NCBI RefSeq assembly: GCF_023074075.1
Contig: NZ_JADPKT010000015.1
Coordinates: forward strand, 1 to 64,000
Direction: 5' to 3'
Source: Bradyrhizobium sp. 138
Lineage (GTDB): Bacteria; Pseudomonadota; Alphaproteobacteria; Rhizobiales; Xanthobacteraceae
DNA length: 64,000 bases
The notes below the pieces were generated by a model, which did no database searches, was not told the origin of the DNA, and saw only the letters and a list, made by a program, of their open reading frames with translations. Below are positions 40,006 to 49,369 of the stretch, piece after piece (positions within the stretch are counted from its first letter, which is position 1; each line of letters begins with the position of its first letter). The translations under genes were made by a program, and so were the position numbers.

Positions 40006-40388
40006 GTTCCGCACGATTTCTCCGCAGCAAGGACGTAATCGGATGCGACCAAAACACATTTGGCACTCGCAACCGAAGGGGTTCAACTGGAGGGAAATCT
40101 ACGGCCAGGTTGAGCGTTCGCTCAATTCTACGGCGGTACACGGCCGGTATAGAATGGGTTGGCGAAGCCATACGAACGTTTGCTCGTCCTATACGGCCAC
40201 GCACATTTGCGGATCCCCACCGTGCTAGCTCGCCGAGATATGACTTGCGCAACACGCGCGAAACTGCGACCGCACGGTCCAGATGTCTTGATCGATCCCT
40301 GGCGCTGGGCTGAGACGCGCTAAGATTTGTAACCATTCTGATAGATCTGACATCTCGCTAAACTATCCTTTGCTATCCTCATTCGGTA

Positions 40389-40436
40389 CAAATGGTAAAA
40401 TCGATTGTATCGATCGAACACATTCATACCGTGGAT
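40389..40436 (-). promoter_or_regulatory. nod box of the nodABCSUIJ operon
   Basis: Read on the minus strand it begins ATCCACGG at 40436, carries GATCGATACAATCGATTT in its 3' half and ends in TTTACCATTTG. These are the conserved elements of the NodD binding site. It lies between divergently transcribed nodD1 and the nod operon, only about 12 bp from the nodD1 start, so NodD1 may also affect its own transcription. About 380 bp of leader separate it from the first operon gene. Confidence 0.93.
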
Positions 40437-40447
40437 CACTCAAGATT

Positions 40448-41392
40448 ATGCGTTTCAAGGGCCTCGATCTGAATCTCCTCGTCGCGTTCGACGCCCTGGT
40501 GACGCAAGGCAATCTCACTGCGGCGGCAAGAAGCATCAACCTCAGTCAACCTGCCATGAGTGCTGCCGTCGCGCGGCTTCGCACTTACTTTCGCGATGAG
40601 CTATTCACGATGAGGGGCCGGAAGCTTGTCCCAACGCCGCGGGCTCAAGCGCTCGCAGTCCCGATTCGCGAGGCTCTCGCTCACATTCAGCTCTCCATCA
40701 TTTCTCCGGACGGCTTCGCTCCGTCTCAATCGAATCGGCGATTCAGAATCATCCTGTCCGACTTCATGACTGTCGTGTTTCTTCGACGAATCGTGGACCG
40801 CGTGGCGCGGGAAGCTCCGACAATCAATTTCGAGTTGCTGCCGCCCGTAGAGGAACCCGATGAACTTCTCCGGCGCGGTGAAGTCGATTTCCTCATGTAT
40901 CCGGAGATGTTCATGTCAAGTGCGCATCCCAAGGCGGCACTGTTCGAGGACACTTTCGTTTGCGTGGGCTGCCCGATGAACAAGCAGCTGGCGCCGCGAC
41001 TTACGTTCGAGAAGTACATGTCGATCGGACACGTGGAAGCCCAGTTCGGGCGCTCCCTGAGGCCCTCCTTCCACGAATGGCTCTTGCTCGAGCATGGTTT
41101 CAAGGTACGCACCGAGGTCGCTGTGCAGGGTTTTGGTATGATTCCGCCTATGATATTGGGCACCAATCGTATAGCGAGTATGCCCTCAAGATTGGTCAGC
41201 CATTTCGCAAACACGATGCCCCTGCGGGTCATCGAACCTCCGCTGCGACTTCTCACATTCACCGAGGCCGTCCAATGGCCCGCCATTCACAATACTGATC
41301 CTGCAAGCATTTGGATGCGCAACATGTTCTTCCAAGAGGCATCCATGATGGTCTCTCCGTCCGAGACCAACCAATGTCACGGATCGTTCTAG
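40448..41392 (+). CDS. nodD1: NodD1, LysR-type flavonoid-responsive activator
   Basis: 314-residue LysR-family regulator. The N-terminus [18 protein letters not shown], then [20 protein letters not shown], gives the winged helix-turn-helix; [19 protein letters not shown] and [17 protein letters not shown] belong to the effector domain of NodD proteins. The ATG at 40448 matches the known NodD start; an upstream in-frame ATG at 40370 would run through the nod box and is rejected. Divergent from the nod operon. Full length, so this is the working NodD of the window. Confidence 0.95.
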   Translation: MRFKGLDLNLLVAFDALVTQGNLTAAARSINLSQPAMSAAVARLRTYFRDELFTMRGRKLVPTPRAQALAVPIREALAHIQLSIISPDGFAPSQSNRRFRIILSDFMTVVFLRRIVDRVAREAPTINFELLPPVEEPDELLRRGEVDFLMYPEMFMSSAHPKAALFEDTFVCVGCPMNKQLAPRLTFEKYMSIGHVEAQFGRSLRPSFHEWLLLEHGFKVRTEVAVQGFGMIPPMILGTNRIASMPSRLVSHFANTMPLRVIEPPLRLLTFTEAVQWPAIHNTDPASIWMRNMFFQEASMMVSPSETNQCHGSF

Positions 41393-41695
41393 GATTGTTC
41401 GGCCGTTTGCGACCTACTCTTCGTTAACCAGATCTACGCCAGGCTCGAAGCTCCGGTCCTCGCTGGTGTTCGGATTGGCGCGCTTGAGCGTAGTTTGATC
41501 GGGTCGGCGGCGCTATTGATAGTCGCGCTGGCGTGACGATCTTGCGGGTCATACAGCTCATTCGGAGGCGCTCCGCAATGACTTTCCGCTGATCCGACGG
41601 GCTGCATCGCACTGTTCTACATGAGCTGAGCTCAGAGCTCGCGAAATGATCCGGCCAGTCAGGTGAACGAGGTCGGGCCTCGGCACTAAAATCCC
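41393..41695. other. no gene recognised
   Basis: About 300 bp after nodD1 without a supported gene; it leads into repeat copy 3. Confidence 0.4.
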
Positions 41696-41722
41696 TTGAA
41701 TCGTTCACCGCATCAGGTTGTA
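41696..41722 (+). repeat. 27-bp dispersed dyad, copy 3
   Basis: The most divergent copy, keeping the 16 positions invariant in all six, including TTGA at the left and TTGTA at the right. It lies about 320 bp upstream of the nodD2 remnant and on the same strand. Confidence 0.65.
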
Positions 41723-42041
41723 GACCAAGACCTGCGATCGAGGCTGCAAACGTGGGCACTGGCAGCGCACCCGCACCGCTCTTCGCCTGCCGGTGGGCAT
41801 TCTCCTTGCCGTCTAATGTCCCGGCGATCGCAGCAGTAATGCCGAAGCACGCCAGTAGCTAGACGCCTCTTGGCGGGCCGCCCCACAGGGCCGATGCCGG
41901 CTCGTTCGCGTCGAACCAACTAGTTCTGCCGAACGCCAACGCTGTCCACAGTCGCCCGGAAAGCGCAACGCGAGCTGGCGTAACTCGGGAGAGCGGAACC
42001 TGCAGGTGAGAGGTCTGCGCAAGGTTGGCATGGAGGTTGGG

Positions 42042-42600
42042 ACACGTCATCTCAACGGCGCTTGTCTTACTCTTGTTGTACTCGACCCGGCATGACGGAG
42101 CGCAACCGCAAACTCGCTGATCGCAGGATCAACCTGAATCCACCCGCCGTGAGCTCGCGGCATTGTCCCGCTGCGCGTGCTGGGGGGATGAGCCTTTATG
42201 ATGAGAGGACGGCAACTATGCCAATGTCCGGCGCACGGAATGGCTCGCCGCTCCCATTCGCCAAGCCCTGCTCCACCCACAACTTTTGATCGTTTCGGGC
42301 GATATGGTCAATCCAGCCACATCGGATCGCGGGTGCAGGGTCATCCTTTCGGATCTCGCGACAGTCGTGTTATTGTCGAAAGTGTCGTGGCGCGCGGGAT
42401 GCCGCCGCCGTTAGTCCCGAGTTGCGGCCCCTCTGCTGACCTCGAAGAGCTACTTCGGTGCGGTAACATGATTTGCCTATCTTACCCAAAGCATCTATGT
42501 CCAGCGCTCGCACACCAAAGCGATACTGTTCGAGGATGAAAGTGTGGACGAGCAAGCCATTACCCGCGACAGCTGGACTGTGCTCGCAACACTGATCCGG
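42042..42600 (+). pseudogene. nodD2: nodD2, decayed
   Basis: DNA here can be aligned piecewise with nodD1 through several frameshifts. One frame reads RRINLNPPAVS, matching the helix-turn-helix [12 protein letters not shown] of NodD1. Further on, GATGAGCCTTTATGATGAG matches the DELFTMRG region, CAGGGTCATCCTTTCGGAT matches the RIILSD region, and CTGTTCGAGGATG matches LFED. The remains end near 42600, so roughly the last third is missing. The position between nodD1 and nolA is that of nodD2 in bradyrhizobia. It cannot encode a working NodD2. Confidence 0.8.
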
Positions 42601-43403
42601 CTCACGTCTGGATATGCGAGTTATTGCTGTAGGAGTTATGGCACGTCGTTGTTTTCGCGGCCGCGCGGCGCCGGCGGCCTGTTGACCCGCTTTGAGCGCC
42701 TCCACGTCCAACGGATACCAGAGCGATCCTTCGAGGCTCGGTCCTCAATCGCAAGACGTTTCGCCAGCCGCGCGAGGCGCGCTTACGTTGAGATCCATGC
42801 CGGGAATGGTTTTGCGGCCCGCCTCTCTCATTCTACCGATGCTTTGCGTCGCAGACTTGCGCCGTTGAAGAGCAGCAATCATCTTGTGGCATTCCAAAAC
42901 CCGATGTTGCCATGCGCGAACAACGCCTTCGCGCCCGCGCCGTGTCGAAAACGCTGTTAGGCGCCGATCGGGCGGCCTCGCCACGATGTGGTGGTACGAC
43001 TAATCTGCGATGATTGATCAATCAACGCCCGGCTCGACATAGACATCACAGCAAGGATTCGACCGGAAGAGGACCATCTGATCGGATCAGTACTGTGCCT
43101 GGACCGCCCTTCGTCAAGCTGTGGCTCAAGAGCAAGCGGGGCTGCATGTACCTGCTTTCGCTTTCGCGTGGCGATCAGACAGCAGATGCCCACTGCTGCG
43201 GTAGCATCCAGCAGAACTTGCACAGTTTCGGTTAGGGCAGTGTTGGACAAAAGGGAAGCAAACGCCGTGTTGCACAACGGCACCACACGAACGTCCTGTC
43301 ACATTCTTTCGCGCACGTCGCCGCTCCGTCTCCTTTTTGCCGCACCACAGCCAAACGGCTTCGTCACGTGCGGCGCCGGTGCGACAATCAAAGGAGCTTA
43401 CTC
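42601..43403. other. no gene recognised
   Basis: About 800 bp between the nodD2 remnant and the small ORF upstream of nolA, without a supported gene. Confidence 0.4.
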
Positions 43404-43607
43404 TTGGATAAGCCGAGCGGAGTCTACGATCCGGAGGATCTCGCGAGCTTGGGAAACCTTTTTGATCGAGCAATCGCGTCTTTACCAACGTGCATGCGAA
43501 CCAGCGAGAATCGCGTGGCGATCGCCAGACTTGTGATGCAACGCGCAGCGAGGGACGAATTGGCGTCGCTGGCGAACTTGATGCTTGCACTTGTCTCGGC
43601 CGCTTGA
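43404..43607 (+). CDS. small conserved hypothetical protein
   Basis: 67 residues starting at TTG 43404 with AAGGAG 8 nt upstream. The sequence PSGVYDPEDLASLGNLFDRA, then ENRVAIARLVMQRAARDELA, resembles the short helical proteins (V.DP....L...FD.A......R..IA..I...A..GE.D...L) that are abundant in Bradyrhizobium genomes. Function unknown. It lies in the same direction as nolA, about 115 bp upstream of its start. Confidence 0.6.
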   Translation: MDKPSGVYDPEDLASLGNLFDRAIASLPTCMRTSENRVAIARLVMQRAARDELASLANLMLALVSAA

Positions 43608-43675
43608 TCAACAGCATGCGCTCAGTCCTCCCGGGGTTCGCAGCGAGAGACCATCATCTAGATCATTGAAATAAC

Positions 43676-43702
43676 TTGATTCTCACGTGACGTCAGGTTG
43701 TA
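43676..43702 (+). repeat. 27-bp dispersed dyad, copy 4 (nolA promoter region)
   Basis: Keeps ACG-N3-CGT and the TTGTA end. It finishes 19 bp before the nolA ATG. TTGATT at the left and TGTAGG at the right are 17 bp apart, so the element could itself be the nolA -35/-10. Confidence 0.75.
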
Positions 43703-43721
43703 GGCTTGCAAATTGAGGACC

Positions 43722-44441
43722 ATGACAAACGCCACACCACGACGGCGCCGATGGCGCATTGGAGAACTTGCAGAGGCGACCGGCGTAACGGTACGCACTC
43801 TGCATCACTACGAACATACCGGGTTGTTGACGGTCTCGGAACGTACCGATGGCGGTCACCGCATGTACGATCGTGAAAGCCTACAACGCGTCTCTCAGAT
43901 TCGCGCGCTACGTGAGCTCGGCTTCTCGCTTCCTGAGATCCGCAAAGCCATCGAGGGGCGGACATCTCTCACGGACCTATTGCGCAACCATCTGGAGCGA
44001 ATTGAAGTTCAAGTCGCGCGGGCGACACTATTACGGGATCGATTGCGCAATATGACGACGCAAGGTGAGACAGAAGTCAGTGTCGACGAGCTGCCGGCCA
44101 CGTTAGATGCAATGTCGCGAATTGAGGAGCGTACCCCCTCGGCCATCTGCACGTGTGCCTCTAACGCTAGCCGCGAAGATCGGTGGCGGAAGATTCGGGA
44201 CGAGCTGCGTAGCTGCATGGATCGGGGCGAGCCTCCATGCAGTGAGCGGGCAAATGCGGTCGCGCGTCAGGCCCGTTCGCTGCTGACTGAGATCGCAGGA
44301 GTTGACTCGACTGTCTCGATGATACTTAAGGTGCTGACGCGATTGACCGAACCACACAATCTCGCCGGCTGGGATGCGAGCCTCATGCGATACCTGGATC
44401 TCGCTCTCGCCGCGCTGGAGGACCAGCTGGGAAAGAGTTGA
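43722..44441 (+). CDS. nolA: NolA, MerR-type nodulation regulator
   Basis: 239-residue MerR-family regulator that governs genotype-specific nodulation and, in B. japonicum, population-density control of nod genes through NodD2. The N-terminal domain RRWRIGELAEATGVTVRTLH, then HYEHTGLLTVSERTDGGHRM, and LRELGFSLPEIRKAIEG are MerR-like. The C-terminal part contains CTCASNASREDRWRKIRDEL and several cysteines. The ATG at 43722 (TGAGG upstream) fits the known start (MTNATPRRRRW). Known NolA is made in three lengths from internal starts; internal Met codons exist here too (MYDRES). Intact, although nodD2 is not. Confidence 0.93.
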   Translation: MTNATPRRRRWRIGELAEATGVTVRTLHHYEHTGLLTVSERTDGGHRMYDRESLQRVSQIRALRELGFSLPEIRKAIEGRTSLTDLLRNHLERIEVQVARATLLRDRLRNMTTQGETEVSVDELPATLDAMSRIEERTPSAICTCASNASREDRWRKIRDELRSCMDRGEPPCSERANAVARQARSLLTEIAGVDSTVSMILKVLTRLTEPHNLAGWDASLMRYLDLALAALEDQLGKS

Positions 44442-44630
44442 CGCACGCGGTTGCCCGCGACTCGGTTACTGCAATGTCTCTAAACGCCAATGAAGTGATG
44501 CTGATCCTTGTCTGACTGAGGATCGTTGGCCCGTAGCAATTCGCCTGCGAATCTGCGTTGTCGGCACTCTTTGGGGTTCTTCGCTCTGTGGATTTTGGCA
44601 ATCGCCCTCGACGAGCACCCTTCGAAGTAC

Positions 44631-44657
44631 TTGATTCGCACGTAGCGTCACATTGTA
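44631..44657 (+). repeat. 27-bp dispersed dyad, copy 5
   Basis: Keeps ACG-N3-CGT and TTGTA. It lies 190 bp after nolA and about 200 bp ahead of a decayed transporter gene. Confidence 0.75.
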
Positions 44658-44859
44658 CCTTCTAAACGTATCGACGCAGCGGCGGGGCGACCGACAGAGC
44701 GTCGGCTAGGCCGACGGAGACTCCAATGATCAGCATCACTTTCGGAAATTCCCGGTGAGAGCGCCGGCGACTGCGCAAATGGCACGCTCTTTACCTTTAT
44801 GCCGGACTCGACGACGAATGCTGCAGGGGCAGCCGCTGTCGCCAAGCTCTAGGGTACGA

Positions 44860-45090
44860 GCCTATCTGCCGCGGTTGCACGCTCTAGATGCCGCAGTTCA
44901 AGCATGGGCAGGCGCGGTCAAACGGACGGGCACCTTCGAAGCCACACGGGTCGCTGCGGTCCCTACTTCGGGCTCAATCGACACGGCCATTGCCACGGTT
45001 CGATTCGACTTCAAGGGAGACAATGCCGCTTCTGGGGTCATCGTTTACCGCTGGCGCGACAATACCGTCGAAGCGGTCGCGCAGACCTGA
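44860..45090 (+). pseudogene. branched-chain amino-acid ABC substrate-binding protein, C-terminal remnant
   Basis: One frame ends AVQAWAGAVKRTGT, then IDTAIATVRFDFKGDNAASG and VIVYRWRDNTVEAV. This is the C-terminus of LivK-type periplasmic binding proteins (AVK.AGT...V..AL....FDT..G.V.FD.KGD....Y..Y.W..G). The rest of the protein is missing. It is a dead fragment. Confidence 0.65.
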
Positions 45091-45122
45091 CCGCCCGCAC
45101 CAACACCGCACGGAGCGTTCGA

Positions 45123-45287
45123 ATGATGAACCATCCTCGACATAGCGATTACGCGCTGCTCACGTGCGTCGCAGTCGCCGCAGTCGCAGCATTTCTCGCC
45201 CTCGCGGCAATGCTATCAAAGCTGTCGTGCACGCCCGAACGGCCGCCCGAAGAGTACGTTCCCATTCGCCTGGTGCCACTAGAGTGA
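45123..45287 (+). CDS. 54-residue single-span membrane protein
   Basis: Small ORF with CGGAG about 8 nt before the ATG. It has a short polar start, one hydrophobic segment (YALLTCVAVAAVAAFLALAA) and a C-terminal PERPPEEYVPIRLVPLE. No relative is recognised. It lies 33 bp after the transporter remnant in the same direction. Expression is plausible but unproven. Confidence 0.45.
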   Translation: MMNHPRHSDYALLTCVAVAAVAAFLALAAMLSKLSCTPERPPEEYVPIRLVPLE

Positions 45288-45747
45288 GCATCATTTCCAC
45301 ATTCGTAAGGCCGACGAACATCGGTGACTTCTTCCAGCTAGTGAAACTGATGCGCACCTCGCTCTCGGGAGTGAGCTGCCAGGACCTCTTTAGAAGGAAC
45401 GTAGCTTGTGGCAAGATGTCAGTCGTGCGCAGTCTGTCTGCGGATTACGCGAGTTCAAGCCAAGCGTTAGCAGCGCTGTTCGGCCGAGTGGACGTGGCGT
45501 TGCCTCCCCTCGTGAAACAGGTATTCGCTGGAATAACGCCGCGCGCCGCCTGATCCGTGCTGATCGCTGCCGGACTTTGAGACGGGCTCTGATCCGGTGC
45601 GGCGCTTAGATCTGAGCCCGCCTATGGCACCCCACCCCTCACATTCATGCACGCCTTGCGCTTCCCGGCTCCGAACACAGCGCGCGCATCACGTAGGCTC
45701 GATGAAGGCCGTCAACTGCTCTCGCCGACAAAAGGGAGAACACCAAA
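45288..45747. other. no confident gene; upstream region of the hisC-like gene
   Basis: About 460 bp. A frame beginning GTG at 45284 (overlapping the previous stop) could encode about 90 residues, but nothing in it is recognised. No nod box or -24/-12 site was found ahead of the aminotransferase. Confidence 0.35.
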
Positions 45748-46845
45748 TTGGATGCAAAACTGCAAACTATGCTTTCCTCGCTCTCGCCGGTGGCCCGCGA
45801 ATTGGATGCTCTGCCGTCCGGGCGACCCACCCTGGATAATACTTGCGTGAAACTGAACACGAATGAGAACCCATTTCCTTTGCCAGCCATCGTGATGCGA
45901 AGCGCAATTGCAGCTCTTGAGGTGCAATACCGCTATCCAGAAGACGATAATGTCAGCTTGAGGCAAGCGGCCGCAGCGGCTTATGGGGTTGCCACTGATC
46001 GCGTGATGGCTGGCAATGGATCGTCTGAACTCCTCAGCCTCATTTACAGAGCCTTTCTTGCCCCGGGCGACGGCATCGCAATGATGTCGCCCGGCTTCTC
46101 ATTCAATCGCAAGCTTGCCATGTTGCAAGGGGCCCGGTTCATTGAAATTCCCTGGTCTGAACCCGACTGCTTGCCGATGGACGAGCTGCTTTTCGGTCAG
46201 GCTAAAGATGCCAAGTTCATTCTGCTGGCCAATCCGAACAATCCGACCGGAAGCTTTGTTCCGCTCGCTGAGATCGAGCGCCTTGTTATACGATCTGACC
46301 GATTGATCGTATTGGACGAAGCTTATGTCGATTTCGCACCTGAGGACGGCCTACGCCTCGTTGAGCGCCATTCGAATCTTCTGGTCCTGCGCACGTTTTC
46401 CAAGAGTTATTCCGCCGCTGGCATTCGCGTCGGCTTCGGTTTCGGCCATCCCGAGCTGATTGGGCGGCTTCGCAACATCCAGAATGTTTTCAACATGAAT
46501 GTGGTCGCTCATGCCGTAGGCATGAGCGTCCTTGCGCATCGCGACGCCTACGAGGAGAACCATCGCCACGTAAGGCTTGAACGTCAGCGCGTAGCGGCCG
46601 CCCTCTCGGAATTTGGGTTCTCCGTAACGCCTTCCCACGCGAACTTCCTTCTCGCCCGTGTGCCGGTACGCCAGGGTGGCAGATGGTGGCAGGCGGCATT
46701 GCAAGACCAGAGCATCCTCGTTGCCTTCTTTCCGGATGCCGGCCTGCAAGAGTGCATTCGGGTTAGCATCGGTACAACGCGCCAGATGGATGCGTTTCTT
46801 GCGGCTGTCGGCAGCATTCTTAAGAAAGTGGGATGCCGTGGCTAG
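45748..46845 (+). CDS. hisC: HisC-like histidinol-phosphate aminotransferase
   Basis: 365-residue class I/II PLP aminotransferase of HisC type. Marks: VKLNTNENPFPLPAIV, RYPEDDNVSLRQAAAAAYGV, GNGSSELLSLIYRAF, LANPNNPTGSF, VLDEAYVDFAPED, the PLP lysine in RTFSKSYSAAGIRVGF and a C-terminal RVSIGTTRQMDAFL. The start is TTG at 45748 with GGGAG about 9 nt upstream. No other his genes are nearby; it is instead followed immediately by a small ORF and a flavin oxidoreductase. A role in a special pathway (for example an aromatic or imidazole amino compound) is therefore as likely as histidine synthesis. Confidence 0.8.
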   Translation: MDAKLQTMLSSLSPVARELDALPSGRPTLDNTCVKLNTNENPFPLPAIVMRSAIAALEVQYRYPEDDNVSLRQAAAAAYGVATDRVMAGNGSSELLSLIYRAFLAPGDGIAMMSPGFSFNRKLAMLQGARFIEIPWSEPDCLPMDELLFGQAKDAKFILLANPNNPTGSFVPLAEIERLVIRSDRLIVLDEAYVDFAPEDGLRLVERHSNLLVLRTFSKSYSAAGIRVGFGFGHPELIGRLRNIQNVFNMNVVAHAVGMSVLAHRDAYEENHRHVRLERQRVAAALSEFGFSVTPSHANFLLARVPVRQGGRWWQAALQDQSILVAFFPDAGLQECIRVSIGTTRQMDAFLAAVGSILKKVGCRG

Positions 46846-47059
46846 TGACCCCTTCCACTCAGGTCACAGATGCCCGTTCGTCATCGATCCGGACCAACAC
46901 ATGATGCAGCTTCGCGACGCAGCCGGAGTCAATTTTGTCCGATCGGCGCATTGCGAGCTATTGAGAACGGCTTCGCAGCATATGCACCGCAGTGCCAGCG
47001 AGCACCTCTTGCACCCCAAAACCCGGCGGAGTCCGGTCCTCTCTATAGGAGATAACTGA
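46838..47059 (+). CDS. 73-residue ORF between hisC-like and LLM genes
   Basis: GTG-initiated frame overlapping the hisC-like stop by 8 nt and ending directly before the GTG of the next gene (TGA then GTG). That packing suggests a real, translationally coupled gene. The product is rich in His and Arg (SDPFHSGHRCPFVIDPDQHM, SAHCELLRTASQHMHR) with two Cys. No relative is recognised. An alternative is that it is only spacer DNA that happens to be open. Confidence 0.4.
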   Translation: MASDPFHSGHRCPFVIDPDQHMMQLRDAAGVNFVRSAHCELLRTASQHMHRSASEHLLHPKTRRSPVLSIGDN

Positions 47060-48088
47060 GTGAGAAACGTTCTTCCCTCAAACCTGACCTGCGGCATCTT
47101 TGATCATCTTGACGAGGACGGCCCCGATATCGCCCGGCAATACGCGGACCGCCTCGCGCTGGCGGAGGCCTACGACCGGCTAGGTTTCTATGCCTATCAT
47201 CTGGCGGAGCATCATTGCACCCCCCATGGACGCAGTCCGTCGCCGAACTTGTTTCTGTCAAGCGTCATACAACGCACACGGCGACTTCGCGTTGGTCCAT
47301 TGGTCATGCTGCTCAACCTCTACCACCCGTTGCGGGCATTCGAGGAGATCTGCATGTTGGATCACCTGAGCAGCGGCAGGGTCGAGGTCGGTCTTGGTCG
47401 CGGCTCCCTACCAATCGAACTGAGTTATTTTGGGGTTGGGGCCGATGTTGCCTCAAGCCGTTACGAGGAAGCTTCCCAAATCTTCGTTAACGCGATGAAT
47501 GGCGGCCCGCTCTCGTACGAAGGGCAACATTTCGCGCTGAGCGACGTTCCTTTGACGCTTTCACCTCACCAGCGTCCTTGTCCGCCGACATGGATTGCTA
47601 CAAATCGGCCAGAGTCCGCGCATTGGGCGGCGGCGAATGGCGCTAATCTGGCGTGCATGGGGCCCTCTTCTGCCGTTCGCAAGGTAACAGATCGCTATCG
47701 CGCTCATCAAAACGTCAAGCATCACGCCAACGGTTCAGCACCATTTCTCGCGTTACTCCGCATGGTCGTAATTGCCAGCTCTGAAGCAGCTGCCCGCTCC
47801 CTCGCCGCGCCAGCCTACGAAACATGGCTCAAGAGCTTTAAGTTCCTGTACGAGCTCAATGACATCCCGCCTCCATCCAACCTGCCCCTAACCTTGGATG
47901 CCGCAATTGAGAGTGAACTGTGCGTTGTCGGAACGCGCGCTTCGGTGCGCCAAACTCTTCTCGATCATGTGGAAGAGGCAGGCGCCAACTATCTCCTTTG
48001 CCAGCTCGCCTTTGGATCTCTGTCACTGGATGCCTGCCTCAGCACAGCAACTGCGATTCACTCCGAGCTCATAGCGGCAGAGCACTGA
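47060..48088 (+). CDS. LLM-class flavin-dependent oxidoreductase
   Basis: 342-residue luciferase-like monooxygenase (FMN-dependent TIM barrel). Marks: YDRLGFYAYHLAEHHCTPHG, SPNLFLSSVIQRTRRLRVGP, NLYHPLRAFEEICMLDHLSS followed by GRVEVGLGRG, and CPPTWIATNRPESAHWAAAN. The GTG at 47060 has AGGAG 8 nt upstream and abuts the stop of the small ORF. It likely oxidises a small organic substrate with reduced flavin supplied by a partner. Its tight linkage to a HisC-like aminotransferase suggests the two act on the same metabolite; the substrate is unknown. Confidence 0.85.
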   Translation: MRNVLPSNLTCGIFDHLDEDGPDIARQYADRLALAEAYDRLGFYAYHLAEHHCTPHGRSPSPNLFLSSVIQRTRRLRVGPLVMLLNLYHPLRAFEEICMLDHLSSGRVEVGLGRGSLPIELSYFGVGADVASSRYEEASQIFVNAMNGGPLSYEGQHFALSDVPLTLSPHQRPCPPTWIATNRPESAHWAAANGANLACMGPSSAVRKVTDRYRAHQNVKHHANGSAPFLALLRMVVIASSEAAARSLAAPAYETWLKSFKFLYELNDIPPPSNLPLTLDAAIESELCVVGTRASVRQTLLDHVEEAGANYLLCQLAFGSLSLDACLSTATAIHSELIAAEH

Positions 48089-48425
48089 CGGTGACCCAAC
48101 ATCGATTCCAATAACTTCGTCCTTGACCAGGCAATAAATGGCAACACCGAGGCCCATGAGCACTGCAGCCGGATGCATTTGTCAGGCCGTTCTTATGGGT
48201 TCAAATGGCTCTTACGCGCATGAGACCCTTTCGACTACATCACCAAACACTAGGCTCAACGGCAATAAATGCCCTGCCTCCCAGTTTGCGTGCGTTGACA
48301 TTGCCCGAGCAGTGGTTTGCTTGGACAGGTGAGTTGGCTCACGCTCATCCCGCTTTGGCGCGCCAGTTCGTCAATTGCATTCCACACGAATCCAAGGTTT
48401 GGCTTATCGCCCGGGCTGGCCTGTC
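48089..48425. other. no gene recognised
   Basis: About 340 bp downstream of the oxidoreductase gene without a supported ORF or clear terminator. Confidence 0.35.
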
Positions 48426-48701
48426 GTGACGCGGTCCTGGCAGCGCTCCGACCAGACGGAGGAGATCGCGCGTAAGCTCGAGATCGTGCTGGCGGAGTTG
48501 GCTTCGCTGCGCATTCTGCTGGCTGCGCACGGAATTAGCACCCCTCCACCTCTGCATGAGGACTACCTCACTGTTCAGCGATTCGCAGCGATGAACCACA
48601 TAAGCCCCGAAGGCGTGCTCTCTCGGATCCGCCGCGGCAAGTTGCGCGCGGAGAAGCGCGGTGGCCGCTGGTGGGTGAAATGCACGGCTTGCACAGCATA
48701 G
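48426..48701 (+). CDS. small helix-turn-helix (excisionase-like) protein
   Basis: About 91 residues from GTG 48426. The N-terminal half is a likely coiled helix (QTEEIARKLEIVLAELASLR). The C-terminal half, YLTVQRFAAMNHISPEGVLS followed by RIRRGKLRAEKRGGRWWVK, has the layout of MerR/excisionase-type winged helices (recognise, R.G.L.A...G..W.V). It may be a DNA-binding protein left over from an integrative element. No integrase is adjacent. Confidence 0.5.
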   Translation: MTRSWQRSDQTEEIARKLEIVLAELASLRILLAAHGISTPPPLHEDYLTVQRFAAMNHISPEGVLSRIRRGKLRAEKRGGRWWVKCTACTA

Positions 48702-49369
48702 CCGTGCAGTGGCGAGGACAGTAAGACAGACGAAATGAACCAATCCGAGATCGGGAATCCAGCACATGGAAATGATCTGCGCGTTTAAGTTGCTAGCTTT
48801 TCTGAGCTCGACCGGACAGCCGGTGGAGACTTGAGAGATCGATCGAGGTCGACGTGGCGCACGACCAACACACCATCGCCAGATCGGCAGGCTCGATCTC
48901 GATGCACCCACGCAATCACAAACCGGGGTGGGCGCCCCGAGCACCGGGATATCGGATGACCACCTTGCGTAACCGGGATCACTCATTCAATTCGGCCTCG
49001 TCAACAGAGCGATCCGAGTGAGAAAGCGGAAGAGCACGGATGCGCGGCAGAAGTCCAACCCCGATGCCGCTGCATGGTTGTGGCAAATCAGCGGCGCACA
49101 CCCTCCATGTCAGTTTTGCACGTGAGCCACCGCACACTACCGGCGTCACGGCCTGGAGCACAGGAAAGATAAATGCCCTTGCTCGCAAATCGCACAGTTT
49201 GTGAGTTCCCCTGAGCATATCTTGAACGTCCGTCTCACGCCCGCTGCGGCGTAGCAGCGGACATGTATCCCAGTCATTCGCCTGTTCAGGGTCGTCTAGC
49301 GCGCCGGTGTCAAAGGGGACAGGTCTGATTTCGCTGGGACGGTCGCCAGAATCTAGAAGGAGATAGCCA
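48702..49369. other. no gene recognised
   Basis: About 670 bp. A 148-codon open frame on the minus strand (48979-49425) has no recognisable motif and runs into the start of the next gene, so it is not called. Confidence 0.35.

Noticed and set aside
39914..40336. 140-codon minus-strand frame between the nod box and the receiver gene, possible nodY
   Set aside because: Arg/Ser-rich without motifs and overlapping the receiver gene in another frame; the receiver ORF is better supported.
43465..43495. Partial nod-box-like string (GATCGAGCAATCG ... TTTACCAA)
   Set aside because: Spacing between the elements is off by several bases, the ATCC half is missing and it lies inside a small coding sequence.
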